Shown here: positions 44,676-53,817 of the stretch, piece by piece
How positions within the stretch are numbered: position 1 is the stretch's first letter
Layout of the letters: each line of letters opens with the position of its first letter
Assembly (NCBI GenBank): GCA_937873155.1
Contig: CALMVZ010000011.1
Location: 372,001-436,000, forward strand
Origin: an uncultured Bacteroidota bacterium
GTDB taxonomy: Bacteria > Bacteroidota > Bacteroidia > B-17B0 > Aurantibacillaceae
Length of the DNA: 64,000 bases
Direction: 5' to 3'
The notes under the pieces: generated by a model
Databases searched by the model: none
What the model was told of the DNA's origin: nothing
The model's input: the letters and a program-made list of their open reading frames with translations, nothing else
Translations under genes and position numbers: made by a program

Positions 44676-45866
44676 ATGAAAAGAAATATACTTTTTTTGG
44701 TATTCGGACTTGTGGTATTATTTTCCTGTAAAAAAATTATGCCGAAAGCGCCACCCGACGATGAATTGCTGGATGGCCCGGTTGAAGGATTAACCACCGA
44801 AGAAACAAAACAGTTTTTAGCCGGTGATATAGCTTTTAACGACGACGTGTTCACGGCACAAAACGGACTAGGCCCGTTGTTTGTTGCGAACTCCTGCGGA
44901 AGCTGTCACGCCGGTGATGGCAAGGGACACCCGTTTACAACCTTAACACGCTTCGGACAAATTGATAGCACGGGAAATCAGTTTATCAATCAGGGCGGGC
45001 CACAGTTACAAAACCGCGCGATCCCGGGCTATAGTCCTGAACAAATTCCTTCAGGTGCTACCTCAACAAAAATTTTACCGCCTGCAAATACAGGATTAGG
45101 ATTTTTGGATGCGATTTCCGATGCTGATATTCTTGCTAATGCAGATCCGAACGATGCAGACGCTGATGGTATTAGCGGTGTTCCAAATTGGATCACGCCT
45201 CCTTATTATTGTTCTTTCCGGCCAAATACTCTTTTACAGGGAGGAAAATACATTGCACGCTTTGGAAAAAAAGGAGCAGCATACGATCTGTTACAACAAA
45301 CAGCTAACGCCTACAACCAGGATATGGGGATCAGTTCTTATTTTGAACCTATCGATACATATTCAAAACTGGAAGTTGATCCTGAAATAAGTAATCAAAC
45401 TGTATACGATGTTGTATTTTATTTAAAAACTTTAAAAGCACCCGTTCAGCGTAACGCCAATGATCCGGATGTGAAAGCCGGGAAACAATTATTTATTGAT
45501 ATCGGCTGTGAAAAATGTCACACAGCACAATTTAAAACGGGCCATTCGTCAATTTCAGCGCTGGCAAATAAAACAATCGCTCCTTATACGGATATGTTGT
45601 TACATGATATGGGACCGGGATTAGACGACGGATACACAGAAGGCTCGGCAAAAACATACGAATGGAAAACGCCGCCGTTATGGGGATTAGGTTTAGCAAA
45701 AAATTCGCAGGGCGGAAGTTATTTCTTAATGCATGACGGAAGAGCAGCCGGTATTGAATCCGCAATTCTTATGCATGGCGGCGAAGGCACTCAAAGCAAA
45801 ATGAACTTCGAGAACCTTAGCACATCCGATAAAGCCAAAATAGTAAAGTTCTTAGAAAGCCTTTAA
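44676..45866 (+). CDS. Di-heme oxidoreductase family (thiol-oxidoreductase-like) lipoprotein
   Basis: 396 residues from ATG 44676; an in-frame ATG at 44661 overlaps the promoter. Lipoprotein signal ends VLFSCKK. Two c-type heme motifs CGSCH (~70) and CEKCH (~270), plus FVANSCGSCH.GDGKG and PPLWGLG, mark the di-heme oxidoreductase (DUF1111) family. Relatives occur with imelysins in iron-regulated loci of other bacteria. Its stop overlaps the Rieske gene start by 1 nt. Confidence 0.92.
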   Translation: MKRNILFLVFGLVVLFSCKKIMPKAPPDDELLDGPVEGLTTEETKQFLAGDIAFNDDVFTAQNGLGPLFVANSCGSCHAGDGKGHPFTTLTRFGQIDSTGNQFINQGGPQLQNRAIPGYSPEQIPSGATSTKILPPANTGLGFLDAISDADILANADPNDADADGISGVPNWITPPYYCSFRPNTLLQGGKYIARFGKKGAAYDLLQQTANAYNQDMGISSYFEPIDTYSKLEVDPEISNQTVYDVVFYLKTLKAPVQRNANDPDVKAGKQLFIDIGCEKCHTAQFKTGHSSISALANKTIAPYTDMLLHDMGPGLDDGYTEGSAKTYEWKTPPLWGLGLAKNSQGGSYFLMHDGRAAGIESAILMHGGEGTQSKMNFENLSTSDKAKIVKFLESL

Positions 45867-46306
45867 TGCAGCGGAGAGAGTTTATAAAAACAACATGTTT
45901 GACATGCGCAGGAACTTTTGCTGTAAGTGCATTTTTAGCTGCGTGCAAGAGTTCGAAATATATTACAAATTACACAAATGAAAATAAAAAGCTTTCTATC
46001 AAGAAATCGGAATTTTTCGTTGCCGAAAAAGGAAATCAGAGATCACTAAAGAATATTTTGTTGAAACCTGCCGAATTGCAATTCCCTATCGTAGTCTATA
46101 AATTAAGCGACACGGAATATAAAACTATATATATGCAATGCTCACATCAGGGCTGTGAACTGAATGCTTTTGAAACCGCCCTTGTTTGTCCATGCCATGG
46201 AGCTGAATTCAACAACAGAGGACAAGTAACACAGGGGCCTGCTGAAAATGACCTTAAAACATTTGTAACAACACACGACAATGAGAACATTTATATACAA
46301 CTCTAA
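45866..46306 (+). CDS. Rieske [2Fe-2S] protein with Tat-like signal
   Basis: 146 residues. The N-terminus RREFIKTTCLTCAGTFAVSAF resembles a Tat signal with a following lipobox-like AAC. The Rieske cluster motifs are CSHQGC and CPCHGAEF (two Cys and two His ligands plus the disulfide Cys pair). Likely a periplasmic electron carrier partnering the di-heme protein upstream. Overlaps both neighbours (1 nt and 26 nt). Confidence 0.92.
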   Translation: MQRREFIKTTCLTCAGTFAVSAFLAACKSSKYITNYTNENKKLSIKKSEFFVAEKGNQRSLKNILLKPAELQFPIVVYKLSDTEYKTIYMQCSHQGCELNAFETALVCPCHGAEFNNRGQVTQGPAENDLKTFVTTHDNENIYIQL

Positions 46307-47525
46307 ATTAAAATTTGTTTTAGGTTTTGTGCTGATCCAAATTTCTTTAACAGGACAGAATGATTCTGCCGGAATTCATCATGTTTCAACAGACTCTACG
46401 AAACTCTTATTGAATCTGGATGCGGTTTATAACCGTCCGTTCCTGCAATACGGAAAAATTCCTGTAGCGATAGGAGGGTACGTAGAAGCGAATACAAATT
46501 ATGCAGTAACAGACGGAGTGACGGAAGGATTTTCATTTCAGATGCGGCGAATGACCTTATTCCTGTCTTCATCAATTCACAGGAAAATAAAGTTTTTAAC
46601 CGAGATAGAGTTTGAAGATGGCACGAAAGAGATAAATATTGAATTTGCTTCAGTTGATTTTCAGTTTCATCCTATGTTTAATTTCCGGGGAGGAATTATC
46701 ATGAATCCCATCGGAGGTTTCAATCAAAACCACGATGGGCCTAAGTGGGAATTTATTGACCGTCCGATCTCAGCAACACAATTACTGCCCTCTACATTTA
46801 GTAATGTTGGTTTTGGGTTCTTTGGAAAAATGTATAAACCGGATTTTGTTTTTGCTTATGAATTGTATTTGACCAACGGGTTCAATGAGAATATCATTTC
46901 AAATTCAGAGAACAAAACATTTTTACCGACAACCAAATTAGATCCTGACCGTTTTGAAGAAAGTTTTAATGGCGAACCGCTTACAAACGCAAAAGTATCT
47001 TTGCGTCATCGTAAGATAGGAGAACTCGGGCTTTCCTATATGGGAGGGTGTTATAATAAATTCCAGGAAGACGGATTGGTTCTTGATGTGAGGAGAAATG
47101 CAAATATTTATGCTGTCGATTTTAATACAAGTATTCCAAAAGCTAAAACAAGTATCGTAGCAGAATGGGCGTGGGTATTTGTAGATGTTCCGGACACCTA
47201 CACTCAGCAATTTGGAAAGAAACAATACGGTGGATTTATAGACATTGTTCAGCCGATCATAAGGAAAAAAATGTTTGGTTTTGAAAAAGCATCTTTGAAC
47301 CTGGCTTTCCGTACAGAGTATGTGGATTGGAATGTTGGCACTTTTAACGAAACCGGCGGCAACATTTCCGATGAAGTTGTGGCAATCGTTCCCGGAATCA
47401 GCTTCCGCACTTCACCACAAACGGTGATCCGTTTTAATTACCGCTATCAATGGCAAAAAGACATTTTGGGAAACCCTGCTGCCAGAACCGCCGCTATTCA
47501 GTTTGGGGTTTCGAGTTATTTTTAG
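46281..47525 (+). CDS. Porin-like outer-membrane beta-barrel protein
   Basis: 414 residues. Signal peptide ends SLTGQ. Alternating strands (VAIGGYVEANTNYAV, FSFQMRRMTLFLSSSIHRKIKFLTEIEFEDG, NIEFASVDFQFHPMFNFRGGI) and a terminal aromatic (SSYF) fit a 16-strand porin of the phosphate-selective or BBP2-like kind. It overlaps the Rieske gene by 26 nt and completes the operon, suggesting uptake of the substrate processed by the redox proteins. Confidence 0.85.
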   Translation: MRTFIYNSKLKFVLGFVLIQISLTGQNDSAGIHHVSTDSTKLLLNLDAVYNRPFLQYGKIPVAIGGYVEANTNYAVTDGVTEGFSFQMRRMTLFLSSSIHRKIKFLTEIEFEDGTKEINIEFASVDFQFHPMFNFRGGIIMNPIGGFNQNHDGPKWEFIDRPISATQLLPSTFSNVGFGFFGKMYKPDFVFAYELYLTNGFNENIISNSENKTFLPTTKLDPDRFEESFNGEPLTNAKVSLRHRKIGELGLSYMGGCYNKFQEDGLVLDVRRNANIYAVDFNTSIPKAKTSIVAEWAWVFVDVPDTYTQQFGKKQYGGFIDIVQPIIRKKMFGFEKASLNLAFRTEYVDWNVGTFNETGGNISDEVVAIVPGISFRTSPQTVIRFNYRYQWQKDILGNPAARTAAIQFGVSSYF

Positions 47526-47599
47526 ACTGGTAGATAGTAAAGTGCTTTGAAACTTTTAGTCGAATCACTTGATTTAGGGTATAATCGTCCGGATCTCTG

Positions 47600-47630
47600 T
47601 TGCTTTTTAGTCCGAATTTTACTATATTTA
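47600..47630 (+). promoter_or_regulatory. Promoter of the T9SS cargo gene pair
   Basis: -33 TTG at 47600-47602, 20-nt spacer, -7 TATATTTA at 47623-47630 (one mismatch), 27 nt before ATG 47658. Confidence 0.45.
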
Positions 47631-47657
47631 CTTCTTACAGCATTAAGTTTTAGCCTA

Positions 47658-48338
47658 ATGAAAAGGATACTTATAGGATTGCTAACTGCCGGATTTCTTT
47701 CCCTGTGCTTTAATAATTCATTTGGGCAAAATATTGTATATAGCAAAAGCGAACCGGATGTTGTTGGTGAACCGGGACTGATGTTAGTTGGATATGTAAC
47801 GTTTTATAATTCCGACTCTGATACTATTGAGATCAAGGCGGACCGTTGTTATAAAAACCTCCCTCCGAATTGGTTAAGTTGTTTTTGTTTTATCCAATGC
47901 TATCCCTATGCAGTAGATGTGGTTAATTATTTTCTTGCGCCGGGAGAAAAAGTTACTTTAGGCCTTGGTTTTACAACGGATACAATTCCGGGTACAGGAT
48001 ATATAAAAGTTACCCTTGAACAAGTAGGAGGGGCACAAAAAGACACCCTTTATTTTTCCGCAAGCACTATTGCTTCAGGCATAAACGAGTTTGGTATTTC
48101 AGAACCGTCACGGTTTTATCCCAATCCTTCCTGCGATAAGATTGTGTTTAGTACCGCGTCTTCCGAAGTATACTCTGTTCGTTTAATGGATATCACCGGC
48201 AAAGTAATTGAACAGCAGTCTGGGATCACTACAAAGCAACACACCATCAATATTGAAAACATGCCAACCGGAGAATATTTTTTAAACGTGCAATACAAAT
48301 CAGGAAAAACAGAAACACAAAAACTAATAAAAAACTAA
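47658..48338 (+). CDS. T9SS type A sorting-domain protein, function unknown
   Basis: 226 residues from ATG 47658; the frame is open upstream to 47547 but the signal peptide begins here and ends NSFGQ. A ~130-residue beta-sandwich-like domain contains a Cys-rich stretch (SCFCFIQCYPY). The C-terminal T9SS type A signal starts FYPNPSCDKI and has MPTGEYFLNVQ. It lies 4 nt upstream of the thioredoxin-like T9SS gene, so both are exported together. Confidence 0.83.
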   Translation: MKRILIGLLTAGFLSLCFNNSFGQNIVYSKSEPDVVGEPGLMLVGYVTFYNSDSDTIEIKADRCYKNLPPNWLSCFCFIQCYPYAVDVVNYFLAPGEKVTLGLGFTTDTIPGTGYIKVTLEQVGGAQKDTLYFSASTIASGINEFGISEPSRFYPNPSCDKIVFSTASSEVYSVRLMDITGKVIEQQSGITTKQHTINIENMPTGEYFLNVQYKSGKTETQKLIKN

Positions 48339-48342
48339 TCAC

Positions 48343-49125
48343 ATGAAAAAACTAATACTTTTAATCTCTGGTCTTTTAACTATCACCTCTTTCGGACAAA
48401 CCGCAACTAATTTTAACGTTAATGATTGTTCGGGGATCAATCATGATCTGTTCACCGAACTAAATTCAGGGAAGGTGGTTGTTATGGTATGGGTAATGCC
48501 GTGTGCAAGCTGTATTAACGGAGCGCTTTCCGCTCAGTCTGCGGTTCAAAGCTTTTCTACTTCCAATCCCGGACAGGTTTATTTTTACTGTGTAGATGAC
48601 TATGCTAATACGTCATGCGGCACGCTTTCAAGTTGGTGTACTGCCAACGGAGTTATTAATACAACCGCTAAATTTTCAAATGCTGCAATTAACATGTCGA
48701 ATTACGGAACGGCCGGAATGCCAAAAGTTGTGGTACTTGGCGGATCAGCCCACACGGTTTATTATAACCAGAATAATGCAGCTATCACTACTTCCGGTAT
48801 TACAAACGCGATCAATTCAGCGCTGTCTGCAATTGCGGCAGGCGTCGAAGAAAACAGTAACCCGGTTTTTAACTCTATGAATGTTTTCCCTAATCCTTCA
48901 AACAATCTTTCTAAAGTTAATTTTACCCTTTCAAAAGAATCTAAAGTGGTGATCGAAGTTCAAAATCAATTGGGCCAGAAAGTGACTACAGCGTTCAATG
49001 GTGATCTTCAAAAGGGCGAAAACACTGTAACTATAAACACATCGGAATTAAGCCCCGGAAATTATTTGATCAATGTGTCTGATGGCGATGTTTCCAAAAA
49101 ACTAAAATTAGTAGTTGTCCGTTAA
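48343..49125 (+). CDS. Thioredoxin-fold protein with T9SS type A sorting domain
   Basis: 260 residues. Signal peptide ends TSFGQ. The segment VVMVWVMPCASCINGALSAQ places a CxxC (C-A-S-C) at the thioredoxin active-site position, and later GTAGMPKVVVLGG resembles the cis-Pro loop. The C-terminal sorting domain is VFPNPSNNLSKV...LSPGNYLINVS. It is thus an exported redox or metallochaperone-like protein. It follows its partner by 4 nt and precedes an outer-membrane protein with a CC motif. Confidence 0.85.
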   Translation: MKKLILLISGLLTITSFGQTATNFNVNDCSGINHDLFTELNSGKVVVMVWVMPCASCINGALSAQSAVQSFSTSNPGQVYFYCVDDYANTSCGTLSSWCTANGVINTTAKFSNAAINMSNYGTAGMPKVVVLGGSAHTVYYNQNNAAITTSGITNAINSALSAIAAGVEENSNPVFNSMNVFPNPSNNLSKVNFTLSKESKVVIEVQNQLGQKVTTAFNGDLQKGENTVTINTSELSPGNYLINVSDGDVSKKLKLVVVR

Positions 49126-49190
49126 TTTGCTTGTTAAGTTTTAAATAAGGCCGGCAAACAATTTTGTTTGGTGGCTTTTTTCGTAAGTAT

Positions 49191-50231
49191 ATGTTTGAAA
49201 AACCGTTTATTCGCACTGTTTGTATTCTGGTGTTGGTACTGTATTCGTGCGCTCGATCCTATTCGCAGGGTTGTTGTTCGGGCGGCAGCGGAAGCCCGAT
49301 AGCAGGCGGCGCTTCACAAGGAGTTTTAAAGGAAAAACAGTTCGAGATCGCCCCGAATTATCAGTATACCGGTACAAATAAGTTCTATGTCGGCGATCGT
49401 GATACTACCAGGATGCTCGATTATCTTTTTACTAATTATTTATACTTGCGCCTCGCCTATGGCGTGACTGATAAATTCACTATGTCTGTCGAATCGGGTT
49501 ACTTTTTTAATAAGACACAGTATGGTTACCAAAAAGCCGACACGGTCACTTCGAATGGTGTAGGCGATCTGATCATATTTCCCCGGTACAGCATTTATAC
49601 ACGCAATACTGAGAAAACAAGAACAGAGATAACATTGGGACTTGGCTACAAAATTCCTTTAGGTAAATACAACGATTCTACACTTGTATTTACAGATCCC
49701 AACAACGGTAAAAAGTATTATACAACGTCTCCGCCAACCGTTCAGCCAACGACAGGTTCACAGGATATAATTTTTTATGGATTCCTTTATCGAGGCTGGC
49801 CCGATAAAAAATTCAGGGTTTTTGCTAATATGCTTTACATTAAAAAAGGCTGGAATGCGCTTGGACAAAAATTTGGTGATTATGCAAGCCTTGGCCTTTT
49901 CGCAGGTCATACCTTCTTTAAAAAATTAGGTGTTACATTGCAGATAAGAGGCGAGTGGGTTGACTCGATGAAATATGATAAGAACATCGACATGCTTGCT
50001 TTGTATAATGTAGATGTTAGATCAACGGGAAGTAAAAAAATATTTTTCAGTCCGCAAATTAGTTTTAATCACAATGATTTCACGGTATATGCGCTTAGCG
50101 AAATACCCTTGTACCAATACATGAACGGCACACAAATTGGATCAGGAGTTCAACATACTGCGGGACTTTCTTATCGTTTCTTTGTAAAAAGAAAGATAAA
50201 GGAGCCCGGTACAGATAATGGAGCCAAGTAA
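49191..50231 (+). CDS. Outer-membrane beta-barrel protein with N-terminal CCSGG motif
   Basis: 346 residues from ATG 49191. The mature end starts at QGCCSGGSGSPIAGGASQG, a short Cys-Cys motif, then a barrel of 12-14 strands (YLRLAYGVTDKFTMSVESGYF, RTEITLGLGYKIPLGKY). The family recurs in Bacteroidota and is called a transporter or conserved OMP. The link to the thioredoxin-like gene upstream is positional; a metal or redox role is only a guess. Confidence 0.8.
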   Translation: MFEKPFIRTVCILVLVLYSCARSYSQGCCSGGSGSPIAGGASQGVLKEKQFEIAPNYQYTGTNKFYVGDRDTTRMLDYLFTNYLYLRLAYGVTDKFTMSVESGYFFNKTQYGYQKADTVTSNGVGDLIIFPRYSIYTRNTEKTRTEITLGLGYKIPLGKYNDSTLVFTDPNNGKKYYTTSPPTVQPTTGSQDIIFYGFLYRGWPDKKFRVFANMLYIKKGWNALGQKFGDYASLGLFAGHTFFKKLGVTLQIRGEWVDSMKYDKNIDMLALYNVDVRSTGSKKIFFSPQISFNHNDFTVYALSEIPLYQYMNGTQIGSGVQHTAGLSYRFFVKRKIKEPGTDNGAK

Positions 50232-50238
50232 CTAAGAA

Positions 50239-53200
50239 TTACCATAATTCATAATCCAACACTGTATTCTCAACACGATAGGTAGGCGTTTGCTTTCCAT
50301 TTGAAAGTTGATTCACTTCTTCGGCTACAAATTTCTGTAGCTCACTTAACATTATTTTTTTATCTTTATTAGTATCCGCTTTGCCGTTTGTCATCCCGTC
50401 GATGAGACAATGCGTGAACAATCCGTTATTCCATTTCTCACCTTCAAATGCAGCTTCTGTTCCGCCTGCTGATGAAATGATTGTAGCACCTGAGTTTTGA
50501 CGGAGATCAGAAAAAATAGACTTCGACATTTCTAAAGCCGTACTTTGTACAAAAGTTGTTCCTGAAATTCTTATATCACGCTGATCTTTTTTCTTTTGGT
50601 CATTGCCATCCATTTCGTAAATATCTTCATCAACTTCCCCGCTGAAACAAGCGTCAACAAACATCAGTTTACGTATCGGTTTCATTTCTTTAAATAGCTT
50701 TTCAAATTCTTTAAAATTCACCGAATTTATTTTCGGGTCAGTAAAGTCAGTATAGTAAGTCGGGAAATAATAACTGAGATCATCATCCAGGTACCCATGC
50801 CCTGCAAAGAAAACCATCACAACATCATTGATAGTTGATTTAGCAAAGAACTCTTTCAAAAGTTTCACGGAATCCGTATCGAATGAAGTATTAAATAATT
50901 TTTTTACTTCTATTTTACCGAACGACTTTGAATTCGTCATTGTTTTCGAAACATCACTGGCGTCTTTAACCGCATAGGCTAAATTAAATTTCGTATTCTT
51001 GAATTTCTCGCTGGCTATAACCACTAAATACAAATTCGGCTTAATATTGCTCGTATTGTTGTATAAACGCGGTACGCGCGGGCCTTCTAACCCCGCCTCA
51101 TCTTTCACAATAAACTCAAAACGGTTAATACCTGTTGTGCTTTCAAAACTTATGGTTTTCTCGAAATGCGAGCTTAAACTCTCGGGAATCATTTCTGTAT
51201 GAACCAATGTTCCGTTATTTAAAACATCGAGTTGCTTTAATTTACCGGCACCTTTATTTATACTCACGCTAAAATTTACTTTGTTGTCTTTTTCCTCCTG
51301 TAGCTTTACGTATTGAAATTCAGGCGCTGCTGCAAAGTTGATACTACTTCCGGGCTTTATTCCTAACACACGCATCCGTTTCAAATAAGCCGTTTCATAA
51401 GCTTTCATTAAAGCCGTGTCTTTACAACCAAAGGCTTGTAACACTTTGTGAGGCTGATTCAAATAGGCATCGAACTGTTCGAAACTAAAGATCTCACTTT
51501 TCCTTTTGAAGCGAATGTTCTTAATAAAATCTTTTGATCCCATGTAATGAAGGTCAGGCGTGATCATAAAGAAGTTATCATTCATTGCGTTCGCGATCTG
51601 GCCAATTATCTTTTTCTTTTTCAGATCAACGAATGTCGCTAACGAAGACGATGAACCTGTCATGATCAATTGATCTAATTCCTCAATAAAAAAACAGTTC
51701 GGCATTATGGTCTTAGTGTCGCTGAGATCAATGATCTCTTCTCCGGCCAGATTAAAAACCTTGAAATTCTTTCCCATCGCATCACTCAAAGCAAAATAGT
51801 TTCCGTTGTCACTGGTATAGTGGAAGGGAGGCAGTTCTTTTGTAGATACTAACAATTTAGAAACGATCTCTTTCCCGGTCTCAGTATCGTATTCAGTATA
51901 CATGCTTTCCTGGTCGGTGCTGCTGCTTCCTACATTATACTTTAAATACCAGATCGCAATTGTTTTTCCACCGTTCTTTATTTTTATATCGTATGGATAA
52001 TAAGTTTCTGCAAAATCTTTCACCACTTTCTTCTGAGTCATATCAATTTTTACAATAGCATTCAGAGGCATGTCCATCTCATAATTGTTGATGGTTTTCT
52101 TTTTTGTGATCTGCGCTGAAGTATAAACATATCTTCCATCCGGACTCAAAACCACGGGAGCCGTGACTAACCAGCTTGTGCTTTCATATTCTGTTTTTTT
52201 CGTTTTTCGGTTAACGATCTTGAATTTCCCTGCATCGGGAATAAAAACAAGATCCTTGGTAAAATTGACGACCTTGTACTGATTACTTACAGCCATGGAA
52301 TAAAGTCCATCGTACTTCTCTTCGGCCATAGTTTTTAAATTGATAATGTGAAGACTTGTGTAATCCGCGTAATAGAATTCTCCATTCATAAAACCACAAG
52401 CGGCAGCGGTCACGTTTTTCTTTATGGTCTTTGTAAATTTCTTTTTAGCGATATTATAAATGGCTAAATTGAAATTGGGGTAGGCCTTACCCGAGTTTAC
52501 TACAACTTCCGAATCATTTAAAAAGAAAACCGTATAAACCATTGCAGAATCTTTGTTACTCGGATCTTTTATTTCGGCGTACTTACTGAAATTGTTCAGG
52601 TCCCAGATGTAAGCCGACGTGTTTCCTTTTGTGTACAACCACCTTTTATTCGGACTGATTCCTGCAAAGTAGATCGGATTATCCATTGCCGGACGCTCTG
52701 AAATAATTTGCATGTTATCCGGTTTGTAAATGCGAAGTGCCTTATATGAGATCCAGCCATTAGCGATCAAACGTTTTCCTTCGGAAGAAAATTTTATGTG
52801 TTGAAAAACGCCGGCAGTTTGTTTGGTAAGTTGTCCTGTTTTAATATCAATGAATTTTATGCCCTTGTAAGTAGCGAAAGCAACTTGTGAAGTCCCTGGC
52901 CAAAGATCCATATCAGAAATATACTCTTCAGTAAAATTTTTTGTGTCGGGTGTACCAAGTGCGCGAGGCTTTCTTAAATACTGCTGACTTTGCGGGGCCG
53001 AATACCAAGCGGTATATTGCTTTGGCATCATTATTTCGTAAATAATTTTATTAGTTTCGAGATTATAGACAAAAAAATTATCGGCCGTGGAACAAAACAA
53101 TAAAGAATCACGGACTTTTAATCTTGTCACGGACGCGACATCTTTTATTAAAGAAATAGTTTGCGATAAATTACTAAGGGGTTGTTTTACGAGGGAAGTT

Positions 53201-53778
53201 ATAGTGCCCGAAGTGATGACCATGATCACTTCCTGTTTTTTTGCATAAGGCACAGCATGATAAACATAATCTGTTTGAGGAAGAGAATTTGATGAAATGG
53301 CCCTTTTCTCATTAATATCAAACAATAAACTAAAAGAACCAACGCTGATGTAAACTGTATTACCTTTTCCTGTAAAATAACAACCGCTTATCGCTAAGCT
53401 TCCATACCATTCACTATTCGGTTGCCCTTTTATTAATTCTCCTGTAGTCGATTTAAAAAATAATTCCAGCTTTTGATCTTTAAAACTATATACTAATAAT
53501 TCATTATTAGCGCACACCATTAACAGATCTCCCGAAGGGTTGATAGAAAGATTTTTGGCAAGATAAGGGAGATCCACTTCATCAATAACTTCTGAAGTTT
53601 CAGTATTTAGAATGGTTAATGCGTTAGAACAAACCGCAAAATGTTTTTCTCCCGGCAGGAACTGGACGAAATCCATATAAGAAAAACCAAAATCCTTTGG
53701 AATGATGATCTTGATATCCTGAAGTTGTGAGACCGAGAAAAAGGGAGTAAGTATAAGGAGGAATAAAAAGCGTTTCAT
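50239..53778 (-). CDS. Beta-propeller / caspase-family (C14) protein
   Basis: 1179 residues. Signal peptide MKRFLFLLILTPFFSVSQ. Residues ~20-780 form WD40-like propeller repeats (LSPDGRYVYTSA, ISPNKRWLYTKG). Residues ~910-1179 are a caspase domain: His in FFAGHGYL (~993) and Cys in FVDACFSGE (~1043), with SSAGGTEAAFE and the C-terminal EF-hand-like ADTNKDKKIMLSEL. It is a secreted orthocaspase-like peptidase, probably Arg/Lys-specific. Divergent from a TPM-domain gene with 39 nt between them. Confidence 0.9.
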   Translation of the reverse strand: MKRFLFLLILTPFFSVSQLQDIKIIIPKDFGFSYMDFVQFLPGEKHFAVCSNALTILNTETSEVIDEVDLPYLAKNLSINPSGDLLMVCANNELLVYSFKDQKLELFFKSTTGELIKGQPNSEWYGSLAISGCYFTGKGNTVYISVGSFSLLFDINEKRAISSNSLPQTDYVYHAVPYAKKQEVIMVITSGTITSLVKQPLSNLSQTISLIKDVASVTRLKVRDSLLFCSTADNFFVYNLETNKIIYEIMMPKQYTAWYSAPQSQQYLRKPRALGTPDTKNFTEEYISDMDLWPGTSQVAFATYKGIKFIDIKTGQLTKQTAGVFQHIKFSSEGKRLIANGWISYKALRIYKPDNMQIISERPAMDNPIYFAGISPNKRWLYTKGNTSAYIWDLNNFSKYAEIKDPSNKDSAMVYTVFFLNDSEVVVNSGKAYPNFNLAIYNIAKKKFTKTIKKNVTAAACGFMNGEFYYADYTSLHIINLKTMAEEKYDGLYSMAVSNQYKVVNFTKDLVFIPDAGKFKIVNRKTKKTEYESTSWLVTAPVVLSPDGRYVYTSAQITKKKTINNYEMDMPLNAIVKIDMTQKKVVKDFAETYYPYDIKIKNGGKTIAIWYLKYNVGSSSTDQESMYTEYDTETGKEIVSKLLVSTKELPPFHYTSDNGNYFALSDAMGKNFKVFNLAGEEIIDLSDTKTIMPNCFFIEELDQLIMTGSSSSLATFVDLKKKKIIGQIANAMNDNFFMITPDLHYMGSKDFIKNIRFKRKSEIFSFEQFDAYLNQPHKVLQAFGCKDTALMKAYETAYLKRMRVLGIKPGSSINFAAAPEFQYVKLQEEKDNKVNFSVSINKGAGKLKQLDVLNNGTLVHTEMIPESLSSHFEKTISFESTTGINRFEFIVKDEAGLEGPRVPRLYNNTSNIKPNLYLVVIASEKFKNTKFNLAYAVKDASDVSKTMTNSKSFGKIEVKKLFNTSFDTDSVKLLKEFFAKSTINDVVMVFFAGHGYLDDDLSYYFPTYYTDFTDPKINSVNFKEFEKLFKEMKPIRKLMFVDACFSGEVDEDIYEMDGNDQKKKDQRDIRISGTTFVQSTALEMSKSIFSDLRQNSGATIISSAGGTEAAFEGEKWNNGLFTHCLIDGMTNGKADTNKDKKIMLSELQKFVAEEVNQLSNGKQTPTYRVENTVLDYELW

Positions 53779-53804
53779 TTATACAATAAATATAAAAATC
53801 TTTT

Positions 53805-53812
53805 TACCTTAG
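53805..53812 (+). promoter_or_regulatory. Imperfect -7 element TACCTTAG before the TPM gene
   Basis: One mismatch to TANNTTTG, 5 nt from the ATG at 53818; same variant and spacing as at 35546. Confidence 0.35.
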
Positions 53813-53817
53813 TCCTA

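Noticed and set aside
47547-47657. Upstream extension of the T9SS cargo gene
   Set aside because: The promoter at 47600-47630 and the signal peptide starting at 47658 show that it is not coding.
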